A stretch of 6,209 nt of DNA from Caulobacterales bacterium (GTDB taxonomy: Bacteria; Pseudomonadota; Alphaproteobacteria; Caulobacterales; Caulobacteraceae), in contig CANKEA010000078.1 in NCBI GenBank assembly GCA_947480815.1, positions 1-6,209 on the forward strand. The letters run 5' to 3'. Below are positions 1 to 5,957 of the stretch, piece by piece; position 1 is the first letter of the stretch, and every line of letters begins with the position of its first letter. Both the position numbers and the translations under genes were made by a program. The notes under the pieces were generated by a model, which was not told where the DNA came from, did not search any database, and was given only the letters and a program-made list of their open reading frames with translations.

Positions 1-214
1 GTCCGTCACGGCGCTGGGCCTGATCAATGATTCCGACAAGCGGGTGCGGTTCGTGCTCGACGCGGCACTAGCCCGTGCCGATCCGGTGAATTTCCATCCC
101 CTGACCAATACCGCCACCACTGCCCTGAGCCAGGCGGGCTTTCGCACCTTCCTCGCATCACTTGGCATTACGCCGCTCGTGGTCGATTTCGCGTCGATGA
201 CCGTCGAAGATTAG
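1..214 (+). CDS. Prolyl-tRNA editing deacylase, ProXp-ala/PrdX type (3' end only)
   Basis: The gene enters from the left edge; the last 70 codons are read from base 2 to the TAG at 212-214. The fragment begins [10 protein letters not shown] and continues with [21 protein letters not shown] and a C-terminal PLVVDF. This is the typical C-terminal half of free-standing YbaK/ProX-domain proteins that hydrolyse mischarged Ala-tRNA(Pro). In that family the enzyme acts in trans in the cytoplasm, supplying the proofreading that many alphaproteobacterial prolyl-tRNA synthetases lack because their editing insertion is reduced or missing. The N-terminal half, with the catalytic lysine expected for the family, lies outside the window, so activity cannot be judged. 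The family is usually about 165-175 residues, so roughly 60% is missing. The next gene starts 77 bp downstream on the same strand, close enough for cotranscription but also long enough for its own promoter. The YbaK-superfamily assignment is firm; the substrate is inferred. Confidence 0.85.
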   Translation, partial: SVTALGLINDSDKRVRFVLDAALARADPVNFHPLTNTATTALSQAGFRTFLASLGITPLVVDFASMTVED

Positions 215-230
215 GCTCGCGCGGTTGCGG

Positions 231-240
231 GCGACGTCGC
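231..240. repeat. 10-bp perfect palindrome in the gap before the thioredoxin gene
   Basis: GCGACGTCGC equals its own reverse complement. It lies 17 bp after the deacylase stop codon and 51 bp before the thioredoxin start. With no loop it is more like a small dimeric protein-binding site than a terminator hairpin. In DNA this GC-rich it may be chance. Confidence 0.25.
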
Positions 241-252
241 TTGCGACCATCT

Positions 253-262
253 TCAAGCTTGA
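253..262. repeat. Second 10-bp perfect palindrome upstream of the thioredoxin gene
   Basis: TCAAGCTTGA equals its own reverse complement and is centred 22 bp downstream of the centre of the palindrome at 231-240, about two helical turns. It is less GC-rich than its surroundings. It lies 29 bp before the thioredoxin ATG, where an operator or leader element could sit. No known operator consensus is recognised, so the function is unknown. Confidence 0.25.
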
Positions 263-291
263 GCGTTTGTACCTCCTAAGATGGAACGACA

Positions 292-1194
292 ATGAGTCTG
301 ATCGGCGAGACCCTTAGCGCCCCGGCCGGCACGCCGAAGGATTGGATTAAGGACGGCACAGACGCTGGCTTTATGGCCGACGTGATCGAGATGTCGCGAA
401 CCGTGCCGGTTATCGTCGACTTCTGGGCCACTTGGTGCGGCCCGTGCAAACAACTGTCGCCTATCCTGGAACAGGCGGTGATGGACGCCAAGGGTACCGT
501 ACGGCTGGTAAAAATCGATGTCGACAAGCAACCCGCCTACGCTGGCCAGCTGCGCGTTCAGTCGATTCCCGCCGTCTACGCCTTTGTCGATGGCCAGCCC
601 GTTGATGGCTTCCAGGGCGCCCAGCCAGAAAGCCAGATCAAGGCCTTTATCGGCCGGCTGACCGGGCCGAAGGTCAGCGAGGTGGATGAACTACTGGCCC
701 AGGCTAAGGAGTCCATGGACATAGGGGACCTTGGCGGTGCGGCCCAGGGCTATGCGGCAGTGTTGGGTCTAGAGCCCAAGAATCTGAAGGCCATAGGCGG
801 CATGGCCCGCTGCTACCTTCTCGGGGGCGACAGCGAGCGCGCGGCGGACGTGGCGGCCATGGCGCCGTCAGAGGCTAGCGACCCTGACCTCGACAGCGTG
901 CGCGCCGCCTTGGCCCTGGCGGCCAACGCCAATGCTGAGACCCTGCCCCTTGAAGTGGCCATAGCGAAGAGCCCCAACGATCACGACGCACGCTTCGCCC
1001 TCGCCGGTGCCCTGGCGGCGGCGGGCGACCTGGAAGGCGCCGCCGACCACCTGCTTGAAATCATCGCCCGCGACCGAACCTGGAACGAGGAGGCGGCGCG
1101 CAAACAGCTGCTAACCGTGTTCGAGGCCGCCGGACCGGGGTCCGACGTCGCCAAGGCGGGGCGGCGGAAACTCTCGTCCATCCTTTTCAGCTAG
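292..1194 (+). CDS. cnoX: CnoX-like thioredoxin-domain/TPR co-chaperone (YbbN family)
   Basis: The 300-residue protein has two parts. Residues 22-125 form a thioredoxin fold with the active site W48-C49-G50-P51-C52 after the VIVDFWAT strand, and the usual cis-proline at P93 (SIPAV). Residues 130-300 are alpha-helical, rich in alanine and leucine, with TPR-like helix pairs (around 134-165, 167-190 and 230-262) as in YbbN/CnoX. Family members are cytoplasmic holdases that protect proteins from oxidative aggregation and pass them to DnaK/DnaJ and GroEL. In E. coli the first active-site cysteine is lost, whereas the Caulobacter protein keeps a redox-active pair. The intact CGPC here predicts thiol-disulfide oxidoreductase activity as well as holdase activity. 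There is no signal peptide. ATG 292 is preceded by a weak GGAA (283-286) at acceptable spacing and gives a normal family N-terminus. The next gene begins 9 bp after the stop, so this is probably the first gene of a three-gene unit. Confidence 0.9.
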   Translation: MSLIGETLSAPAGTPKDWIKDGTDAGFMADVIEMSRTVPVIVDFWATWCGPCKQLSPILEQAVMDAKGTVRLVKIDVDKQPAYAGQLRVQSIPAVYAFVDGQPVDGFQGAQPESQIKAFIGRLTGPKVSEVDELLAQAKESMDIGDLGGAAQGYAAVLGLEPKNLKAIGGMARCYLLGGDSERAADVAAMAPSEASDPDLDSVRAALALAANANAETLPLEVAIAKSPNDHDARFALAGALAAAGDLEGAADHLLEIIARDRTWNEEAARKQLLTVFEAAGPGSDVAKAGRRKLSSILFS

Positions 1195-1203
1195 GGTCAC
1201 CCC

Positions 1204-1866
1204 ATGCCCACCGCCTATCGTAAGGCCGCCGACTTGCCGCTGGTTATTCCAGTCTTCCCAATCGATGGGGCCATGCTGCTTCCGGGTGGCCAGCTACCAC
1301 TCAATGTTTTCGAGCCGCGCTATCTCAACATGCTGGACGACGCCATGGCGGGTGACCAGATCATCGGCCTGGTCCAAACCAGGTCTGGCGGCAATGCGGC
1401 CCGACCCGCCTTGGCGTCGATCGGCTGCGCTGGGCGTGTGACCAGCTTCTCTGAGGCGCCCGACGGCCGCTACATGATCACCCTGACCGGGGTGTGCCGG
1501 TTCGCCGTGAAGGATGAACTGCCGGTGCAGGGACCCTATCGGCAGGTCAGGGCCAATTTCATGCCGTTTGAGGACGACCTCGTCGGGGACGACGCCGACC
1601 TGCCAGAGGGCGAACGGCAGCAGTTCCTCATCGCCCTACGTCATTATTTGGAGCATCGCGGGCTGGCGATCGACTGGGAATCGGCCAAGGCCGCGCCGAC
1701 CGAGGCCCTAGTCAATAGCCTGGCCATGGCCCTGCCTTTCGAACCGGCCGAGAAACAGGCCCTGCTCGAGACCGTGACCCTGTCTGACCGCTGCGCCACC
1801 CTGGTTGCTCTGCTGGAGTTCGGGGCCGCTGACGATTCCGATGACGCGCCGCTGTTCATACAGTAG
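1204..1866 (+). CDS. Stand-alone Lon N-terminal (LON substrate-binding) domain protein
   Basis: The 220-residue protein is almost entirely one LON domain (about residues 12-207). It opens with the family signature IPVFPIDGAMLLPGG at 15-29, followed by LPLNVFEPRY at 31-40. Next come the IIGLVQT strand (53-59), GRVTSF (77-82) and a GRYMITLTGVCRF segment (88-100), then a C-terminal helical bundle. There is no AAA+ ATPase module and no Ser-Lys protease domain, so it cannot be an ATP-dependent protease even though such genes are often labelled peptidase S16 or Lon. In full-length Lon this domain recognises substrates; in solo proteins its role is not established, and binding or delivery of unfolded proteins is a guess. 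The ATG at 1204 lies 9 bp after the preceding stop, and AGGG overlaps that stop (1193-1196). Position directly after the CnoX-like gene suggests cotranscription and perhaps a shared protein quality-control role. The tail (209-216) is acidic, DDSDDA-like. Confidence 0.9.
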   Translation: MPTAYRKAADLPLVIPVFPIDGAMLLPGGQLPLNVFEPRYLNMLDDAMAGDQIIGLVQTRSGGNAARPALASIGCAGRVTSFSEAPDGRYMITLTGVCRFAVKDELPVQGPYRQVRANFMPFEDDLVGDDADLPEGERQQFLIALRHYLEHRGLAIDWESAKAAPTEALVNSLAMALPFEPAEKQALLETVTLSDRCATLVALLEFGAADDSDDAPLFIQ

Positions 1867-1871
1867 GAGGT
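1865..1871 (+). promoter_or_regulatory. Strong Shine-Dalgarno for the Trm112-like gene, overlapping the previous stop
   Basis: AGGAGGT matches the 16S anti-Shine-Dalgarno complement and sits 4 bases before the ATG at 1876. It shares its first two bases with the TAG (1864-1866) of the Lon-domain gene. Ribosomes finishing that gene would stop on this site, which suggests translational coupling. It is the strongest ribosome binding site in the window and fixes the start of the small gene. Confidence 0.8.
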
Positions 1872-1875
1872 CACC

Positions 1876-2079
1876 ATGAACGCTGCCCTGCCCGGCCCAT
1901 CGGTTGATCCGCGCCTTTTAGAAATCCTGGTCTGCCCGGTGACGCGCAGCCAGCTGCGATACGACCGCGAGCGCCAGGAACTGATCAGCGCCTCCGCCCG
2001 CCTGGCCTACCCGATCCGGGATGGCGTGCCCGTCATGCTGGTGAACGAAGCGCGGACGCTGGACGAAGGCGGGAGCTAA
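1876..2079 (+). CDS. Trm112-like small protein (YcaR/DUF343 family)
   Basis: This 67-residue protein matches the Trm112/YcaR family: [20 protein letters not shown] (11-30), then QELIS (34-38) and the hallmark [13 protein letters not shown] (43-55). Family members are small cytoplasmic beta-rich proteins. In eukaryotes and archaea Trm112 binds and activates several methyltransferases for tRNA, rRNA and release factors; bacterial members are less well understood. Zinc-binding members carry four cysteines in two pairs, but only C20 remains here, with T23 where the second would be and no cysteine at 38-41. Zinc binding is therefore unlikely. I recall this cysteine-poor form from other alphaproteobacteria, so it looks like a lineage variant and not damage. 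It is the last gene of the + strand run, 9 bp after the Lon-domain gene, with a strong ribosome binding site. The stop is 27 bp from the convergent neighbour. Confidence 0.9.
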   Translation: MNAALPGPSVDPRLLEILVCPVTRSQLRYDRERQELISASARLAYPIRDGVPVMLVNEARTLDEGGS

Positions 2080-2095
2080 GGCCTTCAGCCACTCC

Positions 2096-2115
2096 CCCCT
2101 TGGCGATTAAAGGGG
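2096..2115. terminator. Possible weak bidirectional hairpin at the convergent junction
   Basis: CCCCTT (2096-2101) pairs with AAGGGG (2110-2115) across an 8-base loop. The hairpin falls between the Trm112-like gene and the converging hydroxylase gene and reaches into the latter's last codons. The location suits a shared terminator and the stem is symmetric. However, it has only six pairs and no run of T follows on either strand, so intrinsic termination would be weak. Confidence 0.25.
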
Positions 2116-3369
2116 TTCCCCCCGCAGCAACCGGGGCAGGTCCCCCGTCGCGCCGCCGGCGTCCTGCATGAAGAACCGACGCGCCGGACCAATGCGGTTG
2201 ACCACGGCCATGGCGGCACCCCGCGCCAGTCGCAGAATGGGGTCGTCGTTGGCAAACAAGCGCGTAAAGAGGTCGGTCGCCGCCGCCAAGGCCACGGTGT
2301 CGAAACGGCGCCAGCGGGCATAACGCTCCAGCACGGCCAAGTTTCCAATGTCTTCGCCCTGAAGCGACGCCTCGACAAGCACCTGCGCCAAGGCCGCCGC
2401 GCCCTTGAGGCCAAGGTTCAGACCCTGGCCGGCGATGGGGTGAATGCCATGGGCCGCGTCGCCCAGCAGGGCGATACGTGGCGCTGTCATGCGCTCGGCC
2501 AGACTGAGCGACAGCGGATAGGTAACGCTTGGACCGATCCGCTCGACCCGGCCCAGGAACTCGCCGAACCGGCGGGCCAGATGGGCATGGAAAATGGTGT
2601 CGCTGGCCGCCTGAAGCGCCGCCGCATTCGCTGTCGTCTCGGTCCAGACTAGGCTGGCGCGGTTTTCTGTCAGCGGCAGGATGGCGAATGGGCCGCTGGG
2701 CAGGAAATATTCGTGGGCGACGCCATGGTGCGGGTGTTCCAGCTGCACCGTCGCCACCACGCCTGACTGCTTATAGGGCCAGGCCACCTCGCCGATGCCG
2801 GCGGCCTTACGCACAACCGACCCGCGGCCCTCAGCACCGACCAGGAGCGGCGCGGTCAGAATACGGCCGTCCTCCAGGGTCACCGAGGCAGCAGCGCCTT
2901 CGAACACCACCGAGGCGACCTTGGCCGGTGCCAGCACGGGAATGCGGGCCTTGGTCACCGCCGCGGCAAGGGCGGCGCGGGAGTGGCGATTTTCAATCAA
3001 GTAACCCAGCGGCTCGCCGCCGGAACTATCGCCGATCTCGGCGGCCTCGAAGCGAAGAAAGGCACCCACGGGGGGCCGTGCCGCCGCTCCGGGTGCCATG
3101 GCATCTGTGACCAGGATTTGCTCAATGCGCTGGGCCTTGGGCTCCAGGGCCTCACTCACACCCAGAACCCGCCACTGGCGGAAGGATGAGTAGGCGATCG
3201 CCGAACTGCGTCCGTCAAATGTGGGCTGGACCTGATCGTCAAACGGCAGCGGATCGATCAGCACAGGTCGCAAGCCGCCGTGCGCCAGGGCCAGGGCCAG
3301 GGTGGCACCGGCCATGCCCGCCCCGGCGATGATGACGTCGATTTGAGCGGGAACTTCGGGCGCGGCCAT
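2107..3369 (-). CDS. UbiH/UbiF/COQ6-family FAD-dependent ubiquinone hydroxylase
   Basis: With the start at 3369 the protein has 420 residues, typical for the family. An N-terminal Rossmann strand carries the FAD-binding G16-A-G18-M-A-G21, with the acidic D39 ending the second strand. A middle segment, LLVGAEGRGSVVR (175-187), is the DG-type motif with glutamate replacing the usual aspartate. The second FAD motif is LLGDAAHGIHPIAGQGLNLG (301-320), the signature of UbiH, UbiF, VisC and COQ6. These monooxygenases use FAD, NAD(P)H and O2 to hydroxylate the aromatic ring of ubiquinone precursors in a membrane-associated Ubi complex. Alphaproteobacteria may use one enzyme for two positions (UbiL type), so the exact position is unresolved. 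The frame is open upstream to an ATG at 3453, adding 28 basic residues (KRRLRWRARR-like). I prefer 3369 because the Rossmann strand then starts near residue 10, although neither start has a well-spaced ribosome site (G-rich stretch 13 bases before 3369). It diverges from ftsK. Confidence 0.88.
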   Translation of the reverse strand: MAAPEVPAQIDVIIAGAGMAGATLALALAHGGLRPVLIDPLPFDDQVQPTFDGRSSAIAYSSFRQWRVLGVSEALEPKAQRIEQILVTDAMAPGAAARPPVGAFLRFEAAEIGDSSGGEPLGYLIENRHSRAALAAAVTKARIPVLAPAKVASVVFEGAAASVTLEDGRILTAPLLVGAEGRGSVVRKAAGIGEVAWPYKQSGVVATVQLEHPHHGVAHEYFLPSGPFAILPLTENRASLVWTETTANAAALQAASDTIFHAHLARRFGEFLGRVERIGPSVTYPLSLSLAERMTAPRIALLGDAAHGIHPIAGQGLNLGLKGAAALAQVLVEASLQGEDIGNLAVLERYARWRRFDTVALAAATDLFTRLFANDDPILRLARGAAMAVVNRIGPARRFFMQDAGGATGDLPRLLRGEPL

Positions 3370-3445
3370 GGCGGCGATATGGCCCCCAGGACGGTGTTTT
3401 GTCCACCGCAACGCAAGCCTTCGCGCCCGCCATCGTAAACGCCTC

Positions 3446-3453
3446 TTAACCAT
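3446..3453 (+). promoter_or_regulatory. Candidate CtrA half-site upstream of ftsK
   Basis: The octamer TTAACCAT, known as a short CtrA recognition motif in Caulobacter-related bacteria, occurs exactly in the divergent region. It lies 52 bases before the ftsK ATG and 76 bases upstream of the preferred hydroxylase start. The longer TTAA-N7-TTAA form is absent: the next TTAA is at 3481-3484, 31 bases further on. CtrA controls many division genes in alphaproteobacteria, so the place is sensible. A single 8-mer is weak evidence, and no clear -35/-10 pair was found beside it. Confidence 0.3.
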
Positions 3454-3505
3454 TCTCCCGCTACGGTGAAGAGCTAGGCTTTAAACTTTGGGCTTTTAGA
3501 ACCTG

Positions 3506-5830
3506 ATGGCGCGCGCGGCGAGGCGGACAACGACGGAACTGCTTTGGGATGCGGCGCGGGTCAGCTGGGCCCTGCCCGGCGCGGCGCGGTTCCGGGGCGG
3601 CGTCCTGACGGCCGCCGGCATGTTTCTGATGCTGATCATCGCCACCTACAATGCCGCAGACCCGAGCTGGAATGCGGCGGCGACCGTGCCGGTACAAAAC
3701 GCCCTCGGTGAACCTGGCGCGATAATCGGTGATGCTGTGATGCAGTCGCTGGGTCTGGGGGCCTGGGCGGGCGCCCTGTTGATGGCGGTTTTCGGCCTGA
3801 CACGCGTCGCGCAGCGCGATCCTAACGCCGCTCGCAAAGATACCCGCCGCAGAGCCCTGGCCGCCGTTTTTGGTCTGTTCGCCCTGACAGCCTTGTTCGC
3901 CGCGCCACGTCCGCCGGTGACCTGGCCTTTGGCCAGTGGCCTGGGCGGATTCTGGGGTGATGCCATCCTGCGGATGGGTGCCGCCGTTCTGACCTTTGCG
4001 CACCTACCCGGAGCGCGCCTGATCGCCGCAGCAGTCTATGGCGTATTGGCGTTCGTAGCGCTGTCCTACGGGCTCGGCCTTAGTCGTATCGACGCTTCGG
4101 CCTCGACCGACTGGATCAGAGGCGTGCTGCGACTGGCACCGGGACCCGCGCCTATCGCCAGGACCAAAAGGAATCGTGCCGCCAGTCGCGACATGGCCGA
4201 CATCCCGCTGGACGCTCCCGCACCGGTGCCCGCTTCCGCCGCCCCCGTTCAGGTGCGCCAGCCCAAGAACTCGAAAAGTTCCGAGCGCGAGCGGCGCGAG
4301 CAGCAGAAGTCGTTCGATTTCGTCAATCCTAACGGCTTCGCCATGCCGGAGTTGTCGATGCTGGCCAAGCCTAAGCCCCGCGCTTCGTCGGTCGATGAAG
4401 GAGCCCTGCGCCAGAACGCCCAATTGCTAGAGGGCGTACTGGCAGAATACGGCGTGCGCGGAAGCATCGACCAAATCCGGCCTGGCCCTGTCGTTACCCT
4501 CTACGAATTGGTACCCGTTGCCGGCGTAAAGCACGCGCGTGTTGTGGCGCTCAGTGACGACATCGCCCGGTCGATGGGTGTGGCCGCATGCCGCATCGCC
4601 GTGGTGTCGGGCCGCAACGCCATCGGCATTGAACTGCCAAATGCCCGGCGCGAAACGGTCTATCTGCGCGACCTGCTGTCTTCGCCCGACTATGAGCGAT
4701 CACAAGGCGTGCCAATGGCGCTGGGCGAAACCATTGGTGGCGAGCCCTATATCGCCGACCTGTCGAAAATGCCCCACCTGCTGATCGCCGGCACGACCGG
4801 CTCGGGCAAGTCGGTGGGGGTCAATGCGATGATCTTGTCGATCCTCTACCGGCTGAGCCCGGAAGAGTGCCGTTTCATCATGATCGACCCGAAGATGCTG
4901 GAACTCAGCGTCTACGACGGCATTCCGCACCTGCTTGCCCCGGTGGTTACCGATCCGAAGAAGGCCATCGTGGCCTTGAAATGGACAGTGCGGGAGATGG
5001 AAGACCGCTACCGCAAGATGTCGAAGATCGGCGTGCGCAATGTCGCCGGCTACAATGAGCGCGCGCGCGAGGCCGAGGCCAAGGGTGAGCACTTTGAACG
5101 CACCGTGCAGACCGGCTTTGATGACGCCGGCCGCGCCGTCTACGAGAGCGAGAAGATTCGCCCCGATCCCATGCCCTACCTGGTGGTGGTGATCGACGAA
5201 GTGGCCGACCTGATGATGGTGGCCGGCAAGGATATCGAGGGCGCGGTGCAGCGGCTGGCCCAGATGGCCCGCGCCGCCGGCATCCACCTGATCATGGCTA
5301 CACAGCGCCCGTCAGTTGATGTGATCACCGGCACGATCAAGGCCAATTTCCCGACCCGGATTAGCTTCCAGGTTACCAGCAAGATCGACGCCCGCACCAT
5401 TCTCGGCGAACAGGGTGCAGAGCAGCTGCTGGGCCAGGGCGACATGCTCTACATGGCCGGTGGCGGGCGGGTAACGCGCCTGCACGGTCCGTTTGTGTCC
5501 GACGGCGAGGTCGAGGCCGTCGCTAGGTTCCTGCGCGCCCAGGGCCAGCCGCAATACCTGGAAGCCGTCACCGCCAACGAGGATGAGGACGGTTTCGATG
5601 GCGAAGGCGGCGGATCTGGCGGCGAGGGCGAGGGCGACCTCTACGATCAGGCGGTGGCCGTGGTGACGCGGGATCGCAAGGCCAGCACCTCCTACATCCA
5701 GCGCCGGCTGCAGATCGGCTACAACCGCGCCGCCTCGCTGATGGAGCGCATGGAACAGCAGGGCGTTGTCGGGGCGGCCAATCATGCCGGGAAGCGCGAA
5801 ATCCTGGCCGGACCTCCGCCTCCACCTTGA
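3506..5830 (+). CDS. ftsK: FtsK/SpoIIIE-family DNA translocase (cell division, chromosome segregation)
   Basis: The protein has 774 residues and looks complete. Residues 1-195 form the membrane anchor, with hydrophobic segments near 32-48, 82-101, 117-133, 152-168 and 170-192. A short basic and proline/alanine-rich linker (about 196-290) follows. The motor spans about 295-685: an alpha/beta part (TLYELVPVAGVKHARV), Walker A GTTGSGKS (429-436), Walker B VVVIDE (561-565 core, D564-E565), MATQRPSVDVITG (597-609) and TSKIDARTILGEQGAEQLLG (624-643). A glycine/acid-rich spacer (690-711) leads to the C-terminal winged-helix gamma domain (712-768; RKASTSYIQRRLQIGYNRAASLMERME), which reads polar KOPS-type sequences and contacts XerD in studied homologues. 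FtsK hexamers pump DNA at the septum to clear it and resolve dimers at dif. The linker is far shorter than the roughly 600 residues in E. coli FtsK. ATG 3506 is the first possible ATG after an in-frame TAG at 3497-3499; its ribosome site is weak. The tail is proline-rich (GPPPPP). Confidence 0.97.
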   Translation: MARAARRTTTELLWDAARVSWALPGAARFRGGVLTAAGMFLMLIIATYNAADPSWNAAATVPVQNALGEPGAIIGDAVMQSLGLGAWAGALLMAVFGLTRVAQRDPNAARKDTRRRALAAVFGLFALTALFAAPRPPVTWPLASGLGGFWGDAILRMGAAVLTFAHLPGARLIAAAVYGVLAFVALSYGLGLSRIDASASTDWIRGVLRLAPGPAPIARTKRNRAASRDMADIPLDAPAPVPASAAPVQVRQPKNSKSSERERREQQKSFDFVNPNGFAMPELSMLAKPKPRASSVDEGALRQNAQLLEGVLAEYGVRGSIDQIRPGPVVTLYELVPVAGVKHARVVALSDDIARSMGVAACRIAVVSGRNAIGIELPNARRETVYLRDLLSSPDYERSQGVPMALGETIGGEPYIADLSKMPHLLIAGTTGSGKSVGVNAMILSILYRLSPEECRFIMIDPKMLELSVYDGIPHLLAPVVTDPKKAIVALKWTVREMEDRYRKMSKIGVRNVAGYNERAREAEAKGEHFERTVQTGFDDAGRAVYESEKIRPDPMPYLVVVIDEVADLMMVAGKDIEGAVQRLAQMARAAGIHLIMATQRPSVDVITGTIKANFPTRISFQVTSKIDARTILGEQGAEQLLGQGDMLYMAGGGRVTRLHGPFVSDGEVEAVARFLRAQGQPQYLEAVTANEDEDGFDGEGGGSGGEGEGDLYDQAVAVVTRDRKASTSYIQRRLQIGYNRAASLMERMEQQGVVGAANHAGKREILAGPPPPP

Positions 5831-5957
5831 CGCTGGGCCTTTTCGTTTCATGTTTGCGAAATAGTTGGGATCGGTCGGTTTTCAGATCAGCCTATGCCGA
5901 TCGCCTAAACAAACGGCTCCTTGAGGGCACCGCCTTCGCGCTCTAGGACTGCTGCTG
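5831..5957 (+). other. Non-coding spacer between ftsK and lolA
   Basis: These 127 bases contain no credible gene. They are less GC-rich than the coding sequence around them, with TTTTCGTTTCATGTTTGCG near the ftsK end, so promoter or terminator activity is plausible. I found no well-matched -35/-10 pair and no strong hairpin followed by T residues. GATCGG (5869-5874) can pair with CCGATC (5897-5902) over a 22-base loop, and a degenerate direct repeat lies at 5885-5907. A separate promoter for lolA is likely but not located. Confidence 0.4.
5885..5907 (+). repeat. Short imperfect direct repeat upstream of lolA
   Basis: GATCAGCCTA (5885-5894) is followed by GATCGCCTA (5899-5907), identical but for one deleted base, with start points 14 bases apart. 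It lies about 50-70 bases before the lolA start, a reasonable place for a regulator site. No known consensus is recognised, and the repeat is short enough to be chance. Confidence 0.2.

Noticed and set aside
1204..1866. Calling this gene an ATP-dependent Lon protease.
   Set aside because: Only the N-terminal substrate-binding domain is present; there is no Walker motif and no Ser-Lys catalytic domain, and the protein is complete at 220 residues.
2529..3110. A 193-codon open frame on the + strand, rich in proline and arginine.
   Set aside because: It is antisense to the conserved FAD-binding hydroxylase gene, and its Pro/Arg-rich composition is typical of a shadow frame in GC-rich DNA.
3399..3407. 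TTGTCCACC, resembling a DnaA box (TTATCCACA), in the hydroxylase/ftsK spacer.
   Set aside because: It has two mismatches, including one in the core, and no second box lies nearby, so it is not supported as an origin or DnaA-regulated site.
3454..3505. A sigma-70 promoter for ftsK using TAGGCT (3475-3480) or the TTTAAAC stretch.
   Set aside because: No matching -35 element lies at 16-18 bp spacing, so it is not annotated as a promoter.
3461..4003. A 180-codon - strand frame that would end close to the hydroxylase start and could look like an upstream operon gene.
   Set aside because: It overlaps the FtsK membrane region almost completely, has low-complexity Gln/Arg/Gly composition and matches no recognisable family.
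4700..5287. A 195-codon open frame on the - strand, histidine- and glycine-rich.
   Set aside because: It lies wholly antisense to the conserved FtsK motor domain. Its composition is what the complement of GC-rich coding sequence yields, and no family motif is seen.
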